Shown here one piece after another: positions 15,141 through 23,640 of a DNA stretch of 30,022 nt. The DNA is from JACZSB01 sp965372015 (GTDB taxonomy: Bacteria; Fidelibacterota; Marinisomatia; SCGC-AAA003-L08; TS1B11). The notes beneath the pieces are model-generated. The model was not told the origin of the DNA, did no database searches, and saw only the letters and a program-made list of their open reading frames with translations. Each line of letters opens with the position of its first letter. Position 1 is the first letter of the stretch. A program made the translations under genes and the position numbers. The stretch covers positions 1 to 30,022 of the forward strand of contig CBDVAP010000021.1 of NCBI GenBank assembly GCA_965372015.1. Direction: 5' to 3'.

Positions 15141-16283
15141 ATGCAGGATCGTAGCATCTTCATTCTGGGCGGTTATGGCTCGGCCGGACGGCTTATCGCC
15201 CGGTATCTGCTGGACTACACTTCGGTCAAGCTGACACTGGCTGGGCGCAACGCCCACCGGGCCACCCAGACCTCCATTGAATTAAACCGGCATTGCGGCG
15301 TCGAGCGGGTGGCGGCGGTACAGGTTGACGCCCGTGACCGGGAAGGTCTGGCGCGCGCCCTGGCAGGCTACGACCTGCTGGTGGTTGCATCCAGCACCAC
15401 CCAGTATGCCCGGGAGGTGGCCCGTGCGGCCCTGGCTGTCGGGGTGGACTATCTAGACATCCAATATTCCACCAACCGACTGGAAGTACTCAGATCGCTT
15501 AAAAGTGAGATCAAAGCGTCGGGAAGAATCTTCATTACCGAAGGTGGGTTCCATCCTGGTGTACCGGCGGCGCTGGTGCGCTATGCCGCCACCCAGGTGA
15601 CGGATTTGCGCCGGGCGGTAGTGGGTTGCGCCCTGCGGGTGGACTGGAGCAGCTACCAAGTGGGCGAGGAAACCGCGGCCGAGTTCGTGCAGGAGCTGAG
15701 TGATTACCAATCTCTGATATATCGCGGCGGCGCCTGGCGCAAAGTACCCTTGTGGAAGACCAGCGAGTTCTTGCGATTTGATTTCGGACCCCCTTTCAAC
15801 CAATTATACACGGCCCCTATGATGCTGGAGGAGATGCGGGCTCTGCCGGAAATGATCCCGTCGCTGCAGGAGACCGGCTTTTACATCTCCGGACTCAACT
15901 GGTTCGTGGACTATCTGATAATGCCATTGGCCCTGGCGGCTGTTAAAATTTTCCCGAACCGGGGGCTACGTCCAATGGGGCGGCTACTGTTTTGGGCCAT
16001 GAAAAGTTTCGCCCGTTCGCCCTATGGCATTGTACTGCAGCTGGAGGGAGAGAGCGCCAGCGATCCACCGGGGCAGTCAATAATGCTGCGGATTTCCCAT
16101 GAGGACGGCTACATTCTTACGGCGGTGCCCACGGTGGCCTGCCTGCGACAGTACCTCGACGGCAGTATCCTCAAACCGGGGCTGCACCTGATGGCCCAGG
16201 CGGTGGAGCCGGCGCGGTTCCTGAGTGACATGGAGGAAATGGGCCTGAGCATATCTGTGACCTTTTCTAATAGCACCAGCTGA
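15141..16283 (+). CDS. Saccharopine dehydrogenase-like NAD(P)-dependent oxidoreductase
   Basis: 380 residues from the ATG at 15141, chosen because it begins right before the Rossmann fold (MQDRSIFILGGYGSAG) and has GGGAG about 10 bases upstream; a frame from 15102 would add 13 residues. GGYGSAG (10-16) is the nucleotide-binding loop, followed by LTLAGRN (~35) and VDARDREGLARALAGYDLLVV, typical of the saccharopine dehydrogenase / trans-acting enoyl reductase group. GGFHPGVPAALVRYAA marks the catalytic-domain entry. A hydrophobic segment (YLIMPLALAAVKIF) may be membrane-associated, as in lipid-acting relatives. The substrate is unknown. It is preceded by the motor terminator and stands alone. 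Confidence 0.82.
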   Translation: MQDRSIFILGGYGSAGRLIARYLLDYTSVKLTLAGRNAHRATQTSIELNRHCGVERVAAVQVDARDREGLARALAGYDLLVVASSTTQYAREVARAALAVGVDYLDIQYSTNRLEVLRSLKSEIKASGRIFITEGGFHPGVPAALVRYAATQVTDLRRAVVGCALRVDWSSYQVGEETAAEFVQELSDYQSLIYRGGAWRKVPLWKTSEFLRFDFGPPFNQLYTAPMMLEEMRALPEMIPSLQETGFYISGLNWFVDYLIMPLALAAVKIFPNRGLRPMGRLLFWAMKSFARSPYGIVLQLEGESASDPPGQSIMLRISHEDGYILTAVPTVACLRQYLDGSILKPGLHLMAQAVEPARFLSDMEEMGLSISVTFSNSTS

Positions 16284-16364
16284 TCGGCGTCGCATACCCC
16301 TGTCGCGAGTATATTCCAGCTACAGCAAGCCTACCCGACCTCAGCGTGAGCGTAATAGTAGCCC

Positions 16365-16452
16365 GTGCTCCCAATACTGCCGGATTTAAGGCCGGTCAGT
16401 GCTCCCGGCCATTTGGGAGCACCTAGTGGCATACTACTGGTGCCACCACTAG
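16365..16452. repeat. GTGCTCCC-type repeat cluster, copy 2, with a second hairpin
   Basis: GTGCTCCC occurs at 16365-16372 and 16399-16406. The second copy pairs with GGGAGCAC (16415-16422) over an 8-base loop, a perfect hairpin. Immediately after it, CTAGTGG (16423-16429) pairs with CCACTAG (16446-16452). There is no T-run, but the pair of hairpins sits between convergent genes (ends at 16283 and 16528) and may work as a bidirectional transcription or mRNA 3'-end element. Confidence 0.65.
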
Positions 16453-16527
16453 GGGCAGCGGAAAATGTTAAGCTGTTAAGGGGGAGATTGGACGCCTATG
16501 GGCCGGCAGACTGGAAGCGCTGGGGCC

Positions 16528-17079
16528 TCAGTCCGCCTTAGGGGTGAAACCGAAAGTAATGCCGTCTGTGGTGACGGAGAGCTGGAATTCGTACTGCGAA
16601 CGTTGGGCGTGCAGTTGCCCGTAGCGGGCCACGGCTACTTCCGGATTCCGGCTGTACAGCTCGCGGAAGTTAGGGTTCTCATCGATCGAGCGCAGGAAAC
16701 TAGCTGTGGCGGAAATATCGAAGAACAGCAGCCGCAACAGGTGACTATCATTAACCAGGCCTTCGATGATATCCTGGCTATCATGAAAGTTGATCAGGGT
16801 AATATTGTCTCCCCGATTGATCTGGAACGACAGGTCACCGGTAATGGCTATGGTATGATCGTAGAGGATTGCCAGCAAGTGAAGTTGGAACTCCGTTGAC
16901 TTCCGGCCTACCCATTCCCGAATATCATCGATACTGAATAGCCCGCTACCCCACGGTCGCCAGATTTTATCGATTTCATCGGCCGGGGCGCCGCCTTTGC
17001 CACGGCTACCGGAGGCCGCAGCACCATCCTCCACAGTTGGATGGCGGAAGATAGATTCGATGACCGCTGCTACACTCAT
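16528..17079 (-). CDS. Hypothetical protein, no family recognised
   Basis: 183 residues. A good ribosome-binding site (AAGGA, 7 bases before the ATG) and protein-like composition argue that it is real. The N-terminus is followed by a Gly/Ser/Ala-rich low-complexity stretch (about 18-32: DGAAASGSRGKGGAP). A compact mixed alpha/beta region follows: FSIDDIREWVGRK (48-60), FQLHLLAILYDHTIAI, then a helix-rich part with GLVNDSHLLRLLFFDIS and a closing beta segment, YEFQLSVTTDGITFGF. No signal peptide or membrane span is visible. It is divergent from the spoVG-like gene, with 244 bases between them. I cannot assign a function. Confidence 0.62.
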   Translation of the reverse strand: MSVAAVIESIFRHPTVEDGAAASGSRGKGGAPADEIDKIWRPWGSGLFSIDDIREWVGRKSTEFQLHLLAILYDHTIAITGDLSFQINRGDNITLINFHDSQDIIEGLVNDSHLLRLLFFDISATASFLRSIDENPNFRELYSRNPEVAVARYGQLHAQRSQYEFQLSVTTDGITFGFTPKAD

Positions 17080-17323
17080 GTCCTAATCCTTAACCTTAGT
17101 ACCACAACATTCACTTCTCACTGCCGGATTAGACAACAAAATGCGTGCCGAAGTTATGTCCCCGTCAGGCCAGCGATGCCCCGGCGTATTGAAAAGGGGA
17201 TATTTGATCGCCGGGAGGTGGAATATTTCCTCAGCCGGGGCAATAGGCAGAAATGCACAAGCTACCCCTTGCCTCCCAGTTCCATAAGCACCTACTTTCA
17301 ACCCACAATTCGAGGAGTGAACA

Positions 17324-17641
17324 ATGGAAATCGAACGCATCAACAAAGGCCAATGGGGCAAAGTGAGGGCTTTCTTCGACCTGCGGACCAAGGAGGGACT
17401 GGTTGTGAAGGGCTTCAAGATCGTCGAGGGATCCAAAGGTCCCTTTGTGGGCATGCCCAGCCAACGCAACAGTAGCGGGGAATATCACGATACCGTTTGG
17501 GCGGAGGCCGAATTGAAGGAGGAGATCACCCGGTTGGCATTGGAAAGCTACGGCGGTGACATTATGCAGGGAGCCGAATACTCCCCAGCCACACCGGCCG
17601 AGGAACCACCGCCCTTCAACGATGACGACATTCCCTTTTAA
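17324..17641 (+). CDS. spoVG: SpoVG-family nucleic-acid-binding protein with SSB-like acidic C-terminal tip
   Basis: 105 residues with GAGGAG 6 bases before the ATG. Residues 1-77 match SpoVG: MEIERI at the start, GLVVKGFKIVEGSKGPFVGMPS (25-46) and QRNSSGEYHDTVW (47-59), the family's most conserved segment. SpoVG proteins bind DNA and RNA and act as global regulators in several bacteria. The tail is unusual: after a Pro/Glu-rich linker it ends PFNDDDIPF. This is the same kind of acidic, DDDIPF-ending tip that single-stranded DNA-binding protein uses to recruit repair and replication partners. Seen in sequence: the tail. Inferred: it may dock SSB-interacting proteins. Confidence 0.88.
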   Translation: MEIERINKGQWGKVRAFFDLRTKEGLVVKGFKIVEGSKGPFVGMPSQRNSSGEYHDTVWAEAELKEEITRLALESYGGDIMQGAEYSPATPAEEPPPFNDDDIPF

Positions 17642-17704
17642 GCGCCTGCGCGCCGACAGAGGATCGCTGCCCGGTACTTTCCGGCCGTCCGGTCAGGGCT
17701 AACC

Positions 17705-19141
17705 ATGGATTCCTACGGAATCTGGTCGCTGCTGCCTCCGGTGACGGCCCTCACCCTGGCCCTGTGGAAAAAGCAGATCTATCCCGCCTTGCTCATCGGC
17801 GTGTGGATGGGCTGGCTGGTGCTGGAAAACTGGAACCCGGTGGCCGCCGTATCCGCCACCATCACCGTTCTGGTGGCCGTCTTCCAGGATGCCGACAATA
17901 CCCGGATAATATTCTATAGCTTATTGGTGGGGTCGGTACTGACCCTGCTGAACGCCACCGGTGGTGTAGAGGGATTTGTGCGCTGGGTCAGCCGCCGCCA
18001 GCTGGTAACCAACGCCCGCCAAGCCCAGCTGGTGCCTTTCCTGTTGGGAATATTGATAACGGTGGAGAGCTCCATCACTTCATTGGTGGCCGGTACGGTG
18101 GGCCGCCCCCTGACCGATAAATATCGTGTTTCCCGGGAGAAACTGGCCTACATCTGCGACTCGACCTCGGCACCCATCTGCATACTGGTGCCGTTCAACG
18201 GCTGGGGCGCGATGGTCATTGGTCTATTGGCGGTCCAGGGCGTGGAGAGTCCCGTTGGCGTACTCTTTTCAAGCATAGCCTGGAATTTTTATCCCATGCT
18301 GGCCATAGGAATAGTGCTGGCGACCATCCTGCTGGGCCGCGACATAGGTCCCATGAAAAACGCTGAGCACAGGGCGCGAACCACGGGCCTGCTGCTGGCT
18401 GAGGGAGCGGCGCCTATGGTGAGTGAGGACGTGCTGCAAGTTGAGACCATTGCGGGCCTGGAGCCTAAGGCGGTCAAGTTGGTGGCGCCGGTAGTAACCA
18501 TGGTGGCCATGATCGTGGTGGGCCTACTGATCACCGGCCGGGCCAATGCTTCCCAAGGCGCAGGGGTGTGGGAAATCATCAAAGCCAGCTCCGGCTCCAC
18601 TGCGGTGCTATGGGCCGTGCTGGCCAGCCTGGGCGTAGAAGCAGCCCTGAACCTGGGGCGCGGTCAACTGAGTGGGCGGGCCTTCATGGATTTGGTTTTC
18701 AAGGGTATGGGCGGCATGATTCCGGTGGTGAGCTTGTTGGTGCTGGCCTTCGCCTTGGGCGCTACTGTCCGTGAATTGGGCACCGGGGCCTATGTGGCCC
18801 AGCTGATCGGCGCGGCCGCCGGCGCTAAAGTGGCCGTTACCGGGCTGTTCCTGCTATCGTGCGGGATGGCATTCGCCACCGGCACTTCCTGGGGCACTTT
18901 CGCCCTGATGATCCCCATCGCGGTACCATTGGCGGCGGCACTGGGCGGCCCGCTACCACTATACGTGGCGGCCACTCTGGGCGGGGGGGTTTTCGGCGAC
19001 CACTGCTCCCCCATCTCGGACACTACTATTATTTCCTCCATGGCCTCCGCCTCGGACCACATCGATCACGTGCGCACCCAGATTCCCTATGCCCTGATCG
19101 GGGCGGCCGGAGCGGTGGGGCTCTACCTGCTGGTGGCCTGA
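17705..19141 (+). CDS. nhaC: NhaC-family Na+/H+ antiporter
   Basis: 478 residues, about 11-12 membrane spans spread throughout. Family features include ITVESSITSLVAGTVGRPL (around 121-139), CDSTSAPICILVPFNGWGAM (a polar, probably ion-handling stretch) and FATGTSWGTFALMIPIAVPL. Near the C-terminus GGGVFGDHCSPISDTTIISS matches the strongly conserved NhaC-type GDHCSPISDTT motif. The protein should exchange Na+ for H+ at the inner membrane. That would fit an organism whose MotAB might use Na+, but this link is inference. The gene starts 63 bases after spoVG. Its last ~110 bases have a degenerate duplicate at 20030-20142. Confidence 0.92.
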   Translation: MDSYGIWSLLPPVTALTLALWKKQIYPALLIGVWMGWLVLENWNPVAAVSATITVLVAVFQDADNTRIIFYSLLVGSVLTLLNATGGVEGFVRWVSRRQLVTNARQAQLVPFLLGILITVESSITSLVAGTVGRPLTDKYRVSREKLAYICDSTSAPICILVPFNGWGAMVIGLLAVQGVESPVGVLFSSIAWNFYPMLAIGIVLATILLGRDIGPMKNAEHRARTTGLLLAEGAAPMVSEDVLQVETIAGLEPKAVKLVAPVVTMVAMIVVGLLITGRANASQGAGVWEIIKASSGSTAVLWAVLASLGVEAALNLGRGQLSGRAFMDLVFKGMGGMIPVVSLLVLAFALGATVRELGTGAYVAQLIGAAAGAKVAVTGLFLLSCGMAFATGTSWGTFALMIPIAVPLAAALGGPLPLYVAATLGGGVFGDHCSPISDTTIISSMASASDHIDHVRTQIPYALIGAAGAVGLYLLVA

Positions 19142-19274
19142 GACGGGCAGACTAGCCGCCCGGGTGGAGATCATTGACGGTAAGGGCTTAAAAGTGGTAC
19201 CTTGCGCAAAGGCGGGCGCGGTCAGTAATGGCGGTGGGTCAATCAGGCCGGGAGGGATTTAGGAAATATTAGTG

Positions 19275-19601
19275 ATGCAGAGAAAATCGCCCGACAAAAA
19301 AAAGCTGGCTGAGATTATTCGGCGGATTGTTGAGGTAGCGAAGCCCGATAAGATTATCATGTTCGGTTCCGCCGCCAAGGGTGAGATGGGACCAAACAGC
19401 GACCTGGACTTACTGGTGATCAAAAGCGGGGACACTCACAGGGGGCACCTGACAGAAGAAATCTACATGAACCTGTTTGGCGTGGGCCAGGCGGTGGATG
19501 TGGTGGTGGTGACTACGGAGGATGTGGAGCGTTATCGTGACAGCTTCGCTGTAGTGATTTATCCGGCCCTGCGGGAGGGTAAGGTGGTTTATGGTACCTG
19601 A
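19275..19601 (+). CDS. mntA: MNT-type nucleotidyltransferase (antitoxin of MNT/HEPN pair)
   Basis: 108 residues from ATG 19275 (a GTG one codon earlier is possible); AGGA lies 10 bases upstream. A minimal nucleotidyltransferase domain: MFGSAAKGEMGPNSDLDLLV holds the GSx10DxD motif (Gly31, Ser32, Asp43, Asp45), and the third carboxylate is probably Asp75 in QAVDVVVV. In studied pairs the MNT partner adds AMP to the HEPN toxin and silences it. The HEPN gene overlaps its 3' end by 11 bases. Confidence 0.9.
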   Translation: MQRKSPDKKKLAEIIRRIVEVAKPDKIIMFGSAAKGEMGPNSDLDLLVIKSGDTHRGHLTEEIYMNLFGVGQAVDVVVVTTEDVERYRDSFAVVIYPALREGKVVYGT

Positions 19602-19998
19602 GCGCCATCCGCCGGATGATCCGAGGGAGTGGCTGAACCGGGCCAAGAGCAATCTGGCCCGGGCTAAGGCTGGGAATGATACCCCGGGGGTCTATCTCGA
19701 AGACCTCTGCTTCGACGCCCAGCAGGCGGCGGAAAAGGCAATTAAGGCTGTACTGCTTCACGGGAACGTTTCTTTCCCTTACATTCACGATCTGGTGGAG
19801 CTCCTCACTCTTGTTGAACGTAGCGGTGACCCGGTGCCTGAACCGGTTCATCAAGCCGGTCGTTTAACACGTTTTGCTGGTGCTACACGTTATCCGGGCC
19901 CCCAAGAGCCGGTTACCCGTGAGGAGTATGAAAAGGCTGTGATGATCGCCGAGACAGTGGTTCGTTGGGCAGAGGAACAGCTTGGTGGAGGGCGGTGA
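19591..19998 (+). CDS. hepT: HEPN-domain protein (toxin partner)
   Basis: 135 residues, all-helical HEPN domain. It shows EWLNRAKSNLARAKAG (13-28), LEDLCFDAQQAAEKAIKAVL (36-55), FPYIHDLVELL (62-72) and TRYPGPQEPVTREEYEKA (99-116), the usual series in the family paired with MNT proteins. I see no Rx4-6H RNase motif, so its toxic activity, if any, may not be the classical HEPN RNase. The symbol is given by context. It starts inside mntA (11-base overlap). Confidence 0.85.
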   Translation: MVPERHPPDDPREWLNRAKSNLARAKAGNDTPGVYLEDLCFDAQQAAEKAIKAVLLHGNVSFPYIHDLVELLTLVERSGDPVPEPVHQAGRLTRFAGATRYPGPQEPVTREEYEKAVMIAETVVRWAEEQLGGGR

Positions 19999-20029
19999 CT
20001 CCCCTGTGCCAGCCGGCAACCGCGGGGCA

Positions 20030-20142
20030 ACTATCTCCTCCCTGGCGGCCGCCTCGGACCACATAGACCACGTGCGCACCCAGATTCCTTGGCTCTGATC
20101 GGGGCAGTGGGCACGGTGGGGCTGTACTTTCTGGTGGCCTGA
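20030..20142 (+). pseudogene. 3' remnant of a second nhaC gene
   Basis: Read in frame, 20030-20098 gives TISSLAAASDHIDHVRTQ then IPWL and a stop. Skipping one base near 20090 continues ALIGAVGTVGLYFLVA and TGA at 20140-20142. This copies the NhaC C-terminus at 19027-19141 (ISSMASASDHIDHVRTQ, IPYALIGAAGAVGLYLLVA) with scattered silent and missense changes plus a one-base deletion. Only the last ~35 codons remain, directly after the HEPN gene. It is thus the tail of a lost, already diverged nhaC paralogue. The rest of the 313-base gap (19999-20311) holds only this and a ~170-base stretch before sdhC with a GGAGG site. Confidence 0.85.
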
Positions 20143-20311
20143 AGCCCAGACAGCGTTAAAATTCTTCTTCCAACCGGACACAAATCACCTCAGGCTTGGA
20201 ATTACGACCCGGAGGTGGGAAATTATACCCTGGCAATCCGATGCGTTTTCCCCGCAATAGCCGTCAATCAATACTTCCAATATTCGCCACGCCATCTAGC
20301 TGGAGGCGTTA

Positions 20312-20659
20312 ATGTACAAGATTAAAGAGGGAATGCTGTCCTGGCTCCTGCACAAGGTTACCGGAATCAGTATTGTCATGTTCCTGCTATTCCACATCTG
20401 GGGCATGTCCCAGATGTCAAAGGGTCCCGATGCCTTCAACGCGGTGATCGAGGCCTATAAGACCCCCCTGTTCCGTATCGGCGAGGTATTGCTGTTGGGG
20501 GCGCTGCTGTTTCACGGCATCAATGGGGTGCGCCTGATCCTGGGCGAGTTCACGGCTTGGGCCATGCGCAAGAATAAGCAGCTGGCTTATGCGACTTACA
20601 TCATCGCGGGGGTACTGTTCATCGTTGGTGGACTGCTAATGTGGAGGGCGGAAGGATGA
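20312..20659 (+). CDS. sdhC: Succinate dehydrogenase cytochrome b subunit
   Basis: 115 residues with three membrane helices (about 13-31, 55-78, 89-110). HKVTGISIVMFLLFHIWGM (14-32) and GALLFHGINGVRLIL (63-77) are typical SdhC segments. His68 is the probable heme b ligand, with His28 a possible second. It anchors complex II in the inner membrane and helps form the quinone site. GGAGG lies 5 bases upstream of the ATG. It is the first gene of sdhCDAB, and its stop overlaps the sdhD start. Confidence 0.92.
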   Translation: MYKIKEGMLSWLLHKVTGISIVMFLLFHIWGMSQMSKGPDAFNAVIEAYKTPLFRIGEVLLLGALLFHGINGVRLILGEFTAWAMRKNKQLAYATYIIAGVLFIVGGLLMWRAEG

Positions 20660-21099
20660 GCACTGGCGGAGCTCGCGGCTGGCTGTTCCAGCGTATTACC
20701 GGCGCCCTACTTTTTATCACCTTAGGCGCCCACTTCTACATTTATCACTATTTCATGGGCCCCGGCATGTGGAGTTTCGATTCCATCGGCTACGGCGCCA
20801 ACGACCTGGCTACTTTGCAGGCTATGGCCGCCGGCGACCCCTCCCAGGCCCGCTACCTGGCGTTGGCGACGCTGTTCGCCAGTCCCCTGTGGAAGGTCTT
20901 CGACGTAATATTCATTTCATTGGCCTGTTACCACGGTTTCTACGGAATCCGGACCAATATCGACGATATGGTAACCAATGACAGTCTGCGCGCATTTAGC
21001 AGCTGGCTGGTCTACCTGGTTGGATTTGTCCTGTGGGTGATAGGCGTGGTGGCGGTGATCACATTCAATCCGCAACTGTTTCAGGGGGCCTTGCCATGA
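20656..21099 (+). CDS. sdhD: Succinate dehydrogenase membrane anchor subunit
   Basis: 147 residues. The start at 20656 overlaps the sdhC stop (ATGA) and has GGAGGGCGGAAGG just upstream; a GTG at 20641 is less likely. Three membrane helices are expected: about 14-32, 80-97 and 118-140. LACYHGFYGIRTNIDD (89-104) holds the probable heme/quinone His93, matching the SdhD 'YH...G' motif. It is the partner of SdhC in complex II; its stop overlaps the sdhA ATG. Confidence 0.9.
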   Translation: MSTGGARGWLFQRITGALLFITLGAHFYIYHYFMGPGMWSFDSIGYGANDLATLQAMAAGDPSQARYLALATLFASPLWKVFDVIFISLACYHGFYGIRTNIDDMVTNDSLRAFSSWLVYLVGFVLWVIGVVAVITFNPQLFQGALP

Positions 21100-22865
21100 T
21101 CCATAAGTTTGACGCCATCGTGGTAGGCGCCGGTGGGGCCGGGTTGCGCTGTGCCCTGGAACTGAGCCAACATAACTTTAATGTGGCAGTGCTTTCCAAG
21201 CTGTACCCGGTGCGCAGCCACACCGGCGCGGCCCAGGGAGGCATCGGGGCCGCTCTGGGCAATGAGGAGCCGGACAGCCCCGAGTGGCACTTCTTCGACA
21301 CGGTCAAGGGGTCCGATTACCTGGGCGACCAAGACGTTATCGAGGTGATGTGCGACGAAGCGGTAGAGGCAGTATTGGAATTAGAGCACTTTGGACTACC
21401 GTTCAACCGCACAGCCGAGGGCAAGATCGCCCAGCGACCGTTTGGGGGCCATACCCGCAATTTCGGTGAGGCCCCGATCAAGCGAGCCGCCTATGCCGCC
21501 GACCGTACCGGGCACATGATCCTGCATACCCTGTTCGAGCAATGCATCAAGAACAAGGTACGCTTTTTTAACGAGTTCTACGCCCTGGACCTGCTCCTGG
21601 ACGGCGACACCTGCCGGGGAGTGGTGGCCTACGAGCTGGCTACCGGCGAAGTACATGTTTTCCAGGCCCGGACCACCTTCCTGGGCACCGGCGGTTATGG
21701 GCGGGCCTTCTCCATCACTTCCAACGCGCTGGCTTATACCGGCGACGGCATGGCCATCTGCCTGCGGCGGGGCCTGCCGTTGGAAGACATGGAATTCGTG
21801 CAGTTCCACCCCACCGGCTTGAGGAAGTTGGGCATCCTGGTGTCCGAGGCGGCGCGGGGCGAGGGTGGCATCCTGCGCAACAAAGATGACCTGGACAACG
21901 TGGGTACCGGCAAGGACGGCTTCATGGCCGCCGTGGCGCCCACTGTGAAGGACCTGGCTCCCCGGGATATGGTGTCGAGGGCCATGTACAACGAGATCAG
22001 TGAAGGGCGAGGCATGGAAGGCACTCGCGACACCGGCTCGGACTACCTGGTTCTGGACCTGGTGCACCTGGGGGCGGATTTGATTAATGAGAAGCTGCCC
22101 GACATTTCCCATTTCGCCCGCAAGTACCTGGCGGTGGAGCCCATCACCGAGCCTATACCGGTACAGCCCACGGCCCACTACGCCATGGGTGGGGTTCCCA
22201 CCGATGTGGACGGACGGGTGCAAGCGAGCGCCAAGTTGCAGGCGGTAAACGGATTGTACGCCGCCGGGGAGGTGGCCTGCGCCTCGGTACACGGCGCCAA
22301 CCGTCTGGGGACCAACTCGCTGGTGGACATCGTGGTATTCGGCCGCCGGGCGGGCAAGGCCATGACCCAGTACTTGGGGGACTCGGAGTTTGGGCGGATC
22401 ACCGGTGAACCCGACGGCTTTGTCATGGGTGAGATAGAGCGCCTGAAAAACGGCCGCGGCAAAGAGAAAGCTGCCGACCTGCGCACAGCCATGCAAAAGG
22501 CCATGATGGCCGGCGTGGGGGTCTATCGTACGAAGGAAAGTATCACTAAGTCGCGGGACACCGTGATGGAACTGCGCCGGCGCTACCAGGAGGTAATAAT
22601 CAGTGACCAAAGCGACTATTTCAACACCGAGCTGGTGGAGGCGTTGGAGCTGGGCTTCCTGCTGGACGTGGCCTGGACTATCGCCGAAAGCGCCCTACAA
22701 CGTACCGAGAGCCGGGGAGCCCACTCCCGGGAGGATTTTAAGGAGCGGGACGATACCAACTGGCTGAAGCACACCTTCATTACCCTGGTGGGTGACGAGA
22801 AAGTGAAGTTCGATTACAAGCCGGTGACCATCACCAAATTCCAACCGAAGCCGAGGGTGTACTGA
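21096..22865 (+). CDS. sdhA: Succinate dehydrogenase flavoprotein subunit
   Basis: 589 residues from ATG 21096, which overlaps the sdhD stop (ATGA). A frame from 21033 would run into sdhD and lacks homology. FAD-binding VVGAGGAGLRCA (9-20), then RSHTGAAQGGIG (40-51) with His42 as the covalent FAD attachment site. FVQFHPTGL, SEAARGEGG, HYAMGGV and GANRLGTNSLVD are the expected active-site and FAD motifs. It oxidises succinate to fumarate in the TCA cycle and passes electrons to SdhB. It is full length, with the usual C-terminal domain. Confidence 0.97.
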   Translation: MIHKFDAIVVGAGGAGLRCALELSQHNFNVAVLSKLYPVRSHTGAAQGGIGAALGNEEPDSPEWHFFDTVKGSDYLGDQDVIEVMCDEAVEAVLELEHFGLPFNRTAEGKIAQRPFGGHTRNFGEAPIKRAAYAADRTGHMILHTLFEQCIKNKVRFFNEFYALDLLLDGDTCRGVVAYELATGEVHVFQARTTFLGTGGYGRAFSITSNALAYTGDGMAICLRRGLPLEDMEFVQFHPTGLRKLGILVSEAARGEGGILRNKDDLDNVGTGKDGFMAAVAPTVKDLAPRDMVSRAMYNEISEGRGMEGTRDTGSDYLVLDLVHLGADLINEKLPDISHFARKYLAVEPITEPIPVQPTAHYAMGGVPTDVDGRVQASAKLQAVNGLYAAGEVACASVHGANRLGTNSLVDIVVFGRRAGKAMTQYLGDSEFGRITGEPDGFVMGEIERLKNGRGKEKAADLRTAMQKAMMAGVGVYRTKESITKSRDTVMELRRRYQEVIISDQSDYFNTELVEALELGFLLDVAWTIAESALQRTESRGAHSREDFKERDDTNWLKHTFITLVGDEKVKFDYKPVTITKFQPKPRVY

Positions 22866-22866
22866 T

Positions 22867-23562
22867 ATGAAACTGACTGTTGAGATCTATCGCTACGACC
22901 CCGAGAGCGGCCAATCACGCTTCGACACCTTCATCAAGGAAGTCGACCCCAAGGACCGAGTCCTGGACGTAATGATGGACATCAAGGACCGGGACGACGG
23001 GACCATAGCTTTCCGCCGGTCTTGTAACCACGGGGTGTGCGGCTCGGATGCAATGATGATCAACGGCCTGAACCGCCTGGCCTGCCAGGTGCTGATCCAG
23101 GACCTCAAGTCCAGCCGCCTGCGACTGGAGCCGCTCAGGGGACTGCGAGTACTGCGCGACCTGGTGGTGGACATGGACCCCTTCTTCGCCGGCTTAGAGC
23201 AGGTGATGCCCTACTTTGTTCCCCAGGAAACGGCCCCGGCCACCGAACGCCTCCAGTCCATCGCCGACCGGGCCATCTTCGACGACACTACCAAGTGCAT
23301 CATGTGCGGCGCCTGCACCACCAGCTGCCCCAGTTTCTGGACCAACGGGCGCTACGTCGGCCCGGCGGCGTTCGTCAAGGCGCACCGCTTTATTTTCGAT
23401 TCCCGCGACGGCGGCAACCGGGCGCGGCTGGAGGCGCTGGACGACCGCAACGGCCTGTGGCGCTGCCACTCGATCTACAACTGCACCGAGGCCTGCCCCC
23501 GGGAGATCGAGATTACCAAGGCGATTGGGGACTTGAAGCGCTTTGCGGTGATGAGCGGGTGA
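22867..23562 (+). CDS. sdhB: Succinate dehydrogenase iron-sulfur subunit
   Basis: 231 residues starting one base after sdhA. The 2Fe-2S motif is SCNHGVCGSD...LAC with Cys53, Cys58, Asp61 and Cys73; Asp in third place is as in E. coli SdhB. The 4Fe-4S and 3Fe-4S clusters come from KCIMCGACTTSCP and RCHSIYNCTEACP. It carries electrons from SdhA to quinone at SdhCD. A hairpin follows at 23572. Confidence 0.97.
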   Translation: MKLTVEIYRYDPESGQSRFDTFIKEVDPKDRVLDVMMDIKDRDDGTIAFRRSCNHGVCGSDAMMINGLNRLACQVLIQDLKSSRLRLEPLRGLRVLRDLVVDMDPFFAGLEQVMPYFVPQETAPATERLQSIADRAIFDDTTKCIMCGACTTSCPSFWTNGRYVGPAAFVKAHRFIFDSRDGGNRARLEALDDRNGLWRCHSIYNCTEACPREIEITKAIGDLKRFAVMSG

Positions 23563-23571
23563 TCTCACTGT

Positions 23572-23599
23572 CCACATTCCATTTCTTAACGGAGTGTGG
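23572..23599 (+). repeat. Hairpin after sdhB
   Basis: CCACATTCC (23572-23580) pairs with GGAGTGTGG (23591-23599), 9 base pairs including one G-U, with a 10-base loop. No T-run follows, so it is not a textbook terminator. It marks the boundary between the GC-rich sdh operon and the AT-richer defence island. Confidence 0.5.
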
Positions 23600-23640
23600 G
23601 CCTCAAATGTTATGGATTGTCACGCTTGCCTGCACATGAA

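Noticed and set aside
21396..22610. 404-residue minus-strand open frame inside sdhA
   Set aside because: Shadow of sdhA; no domain signal, and composition follows the reverse of SdhA codons.
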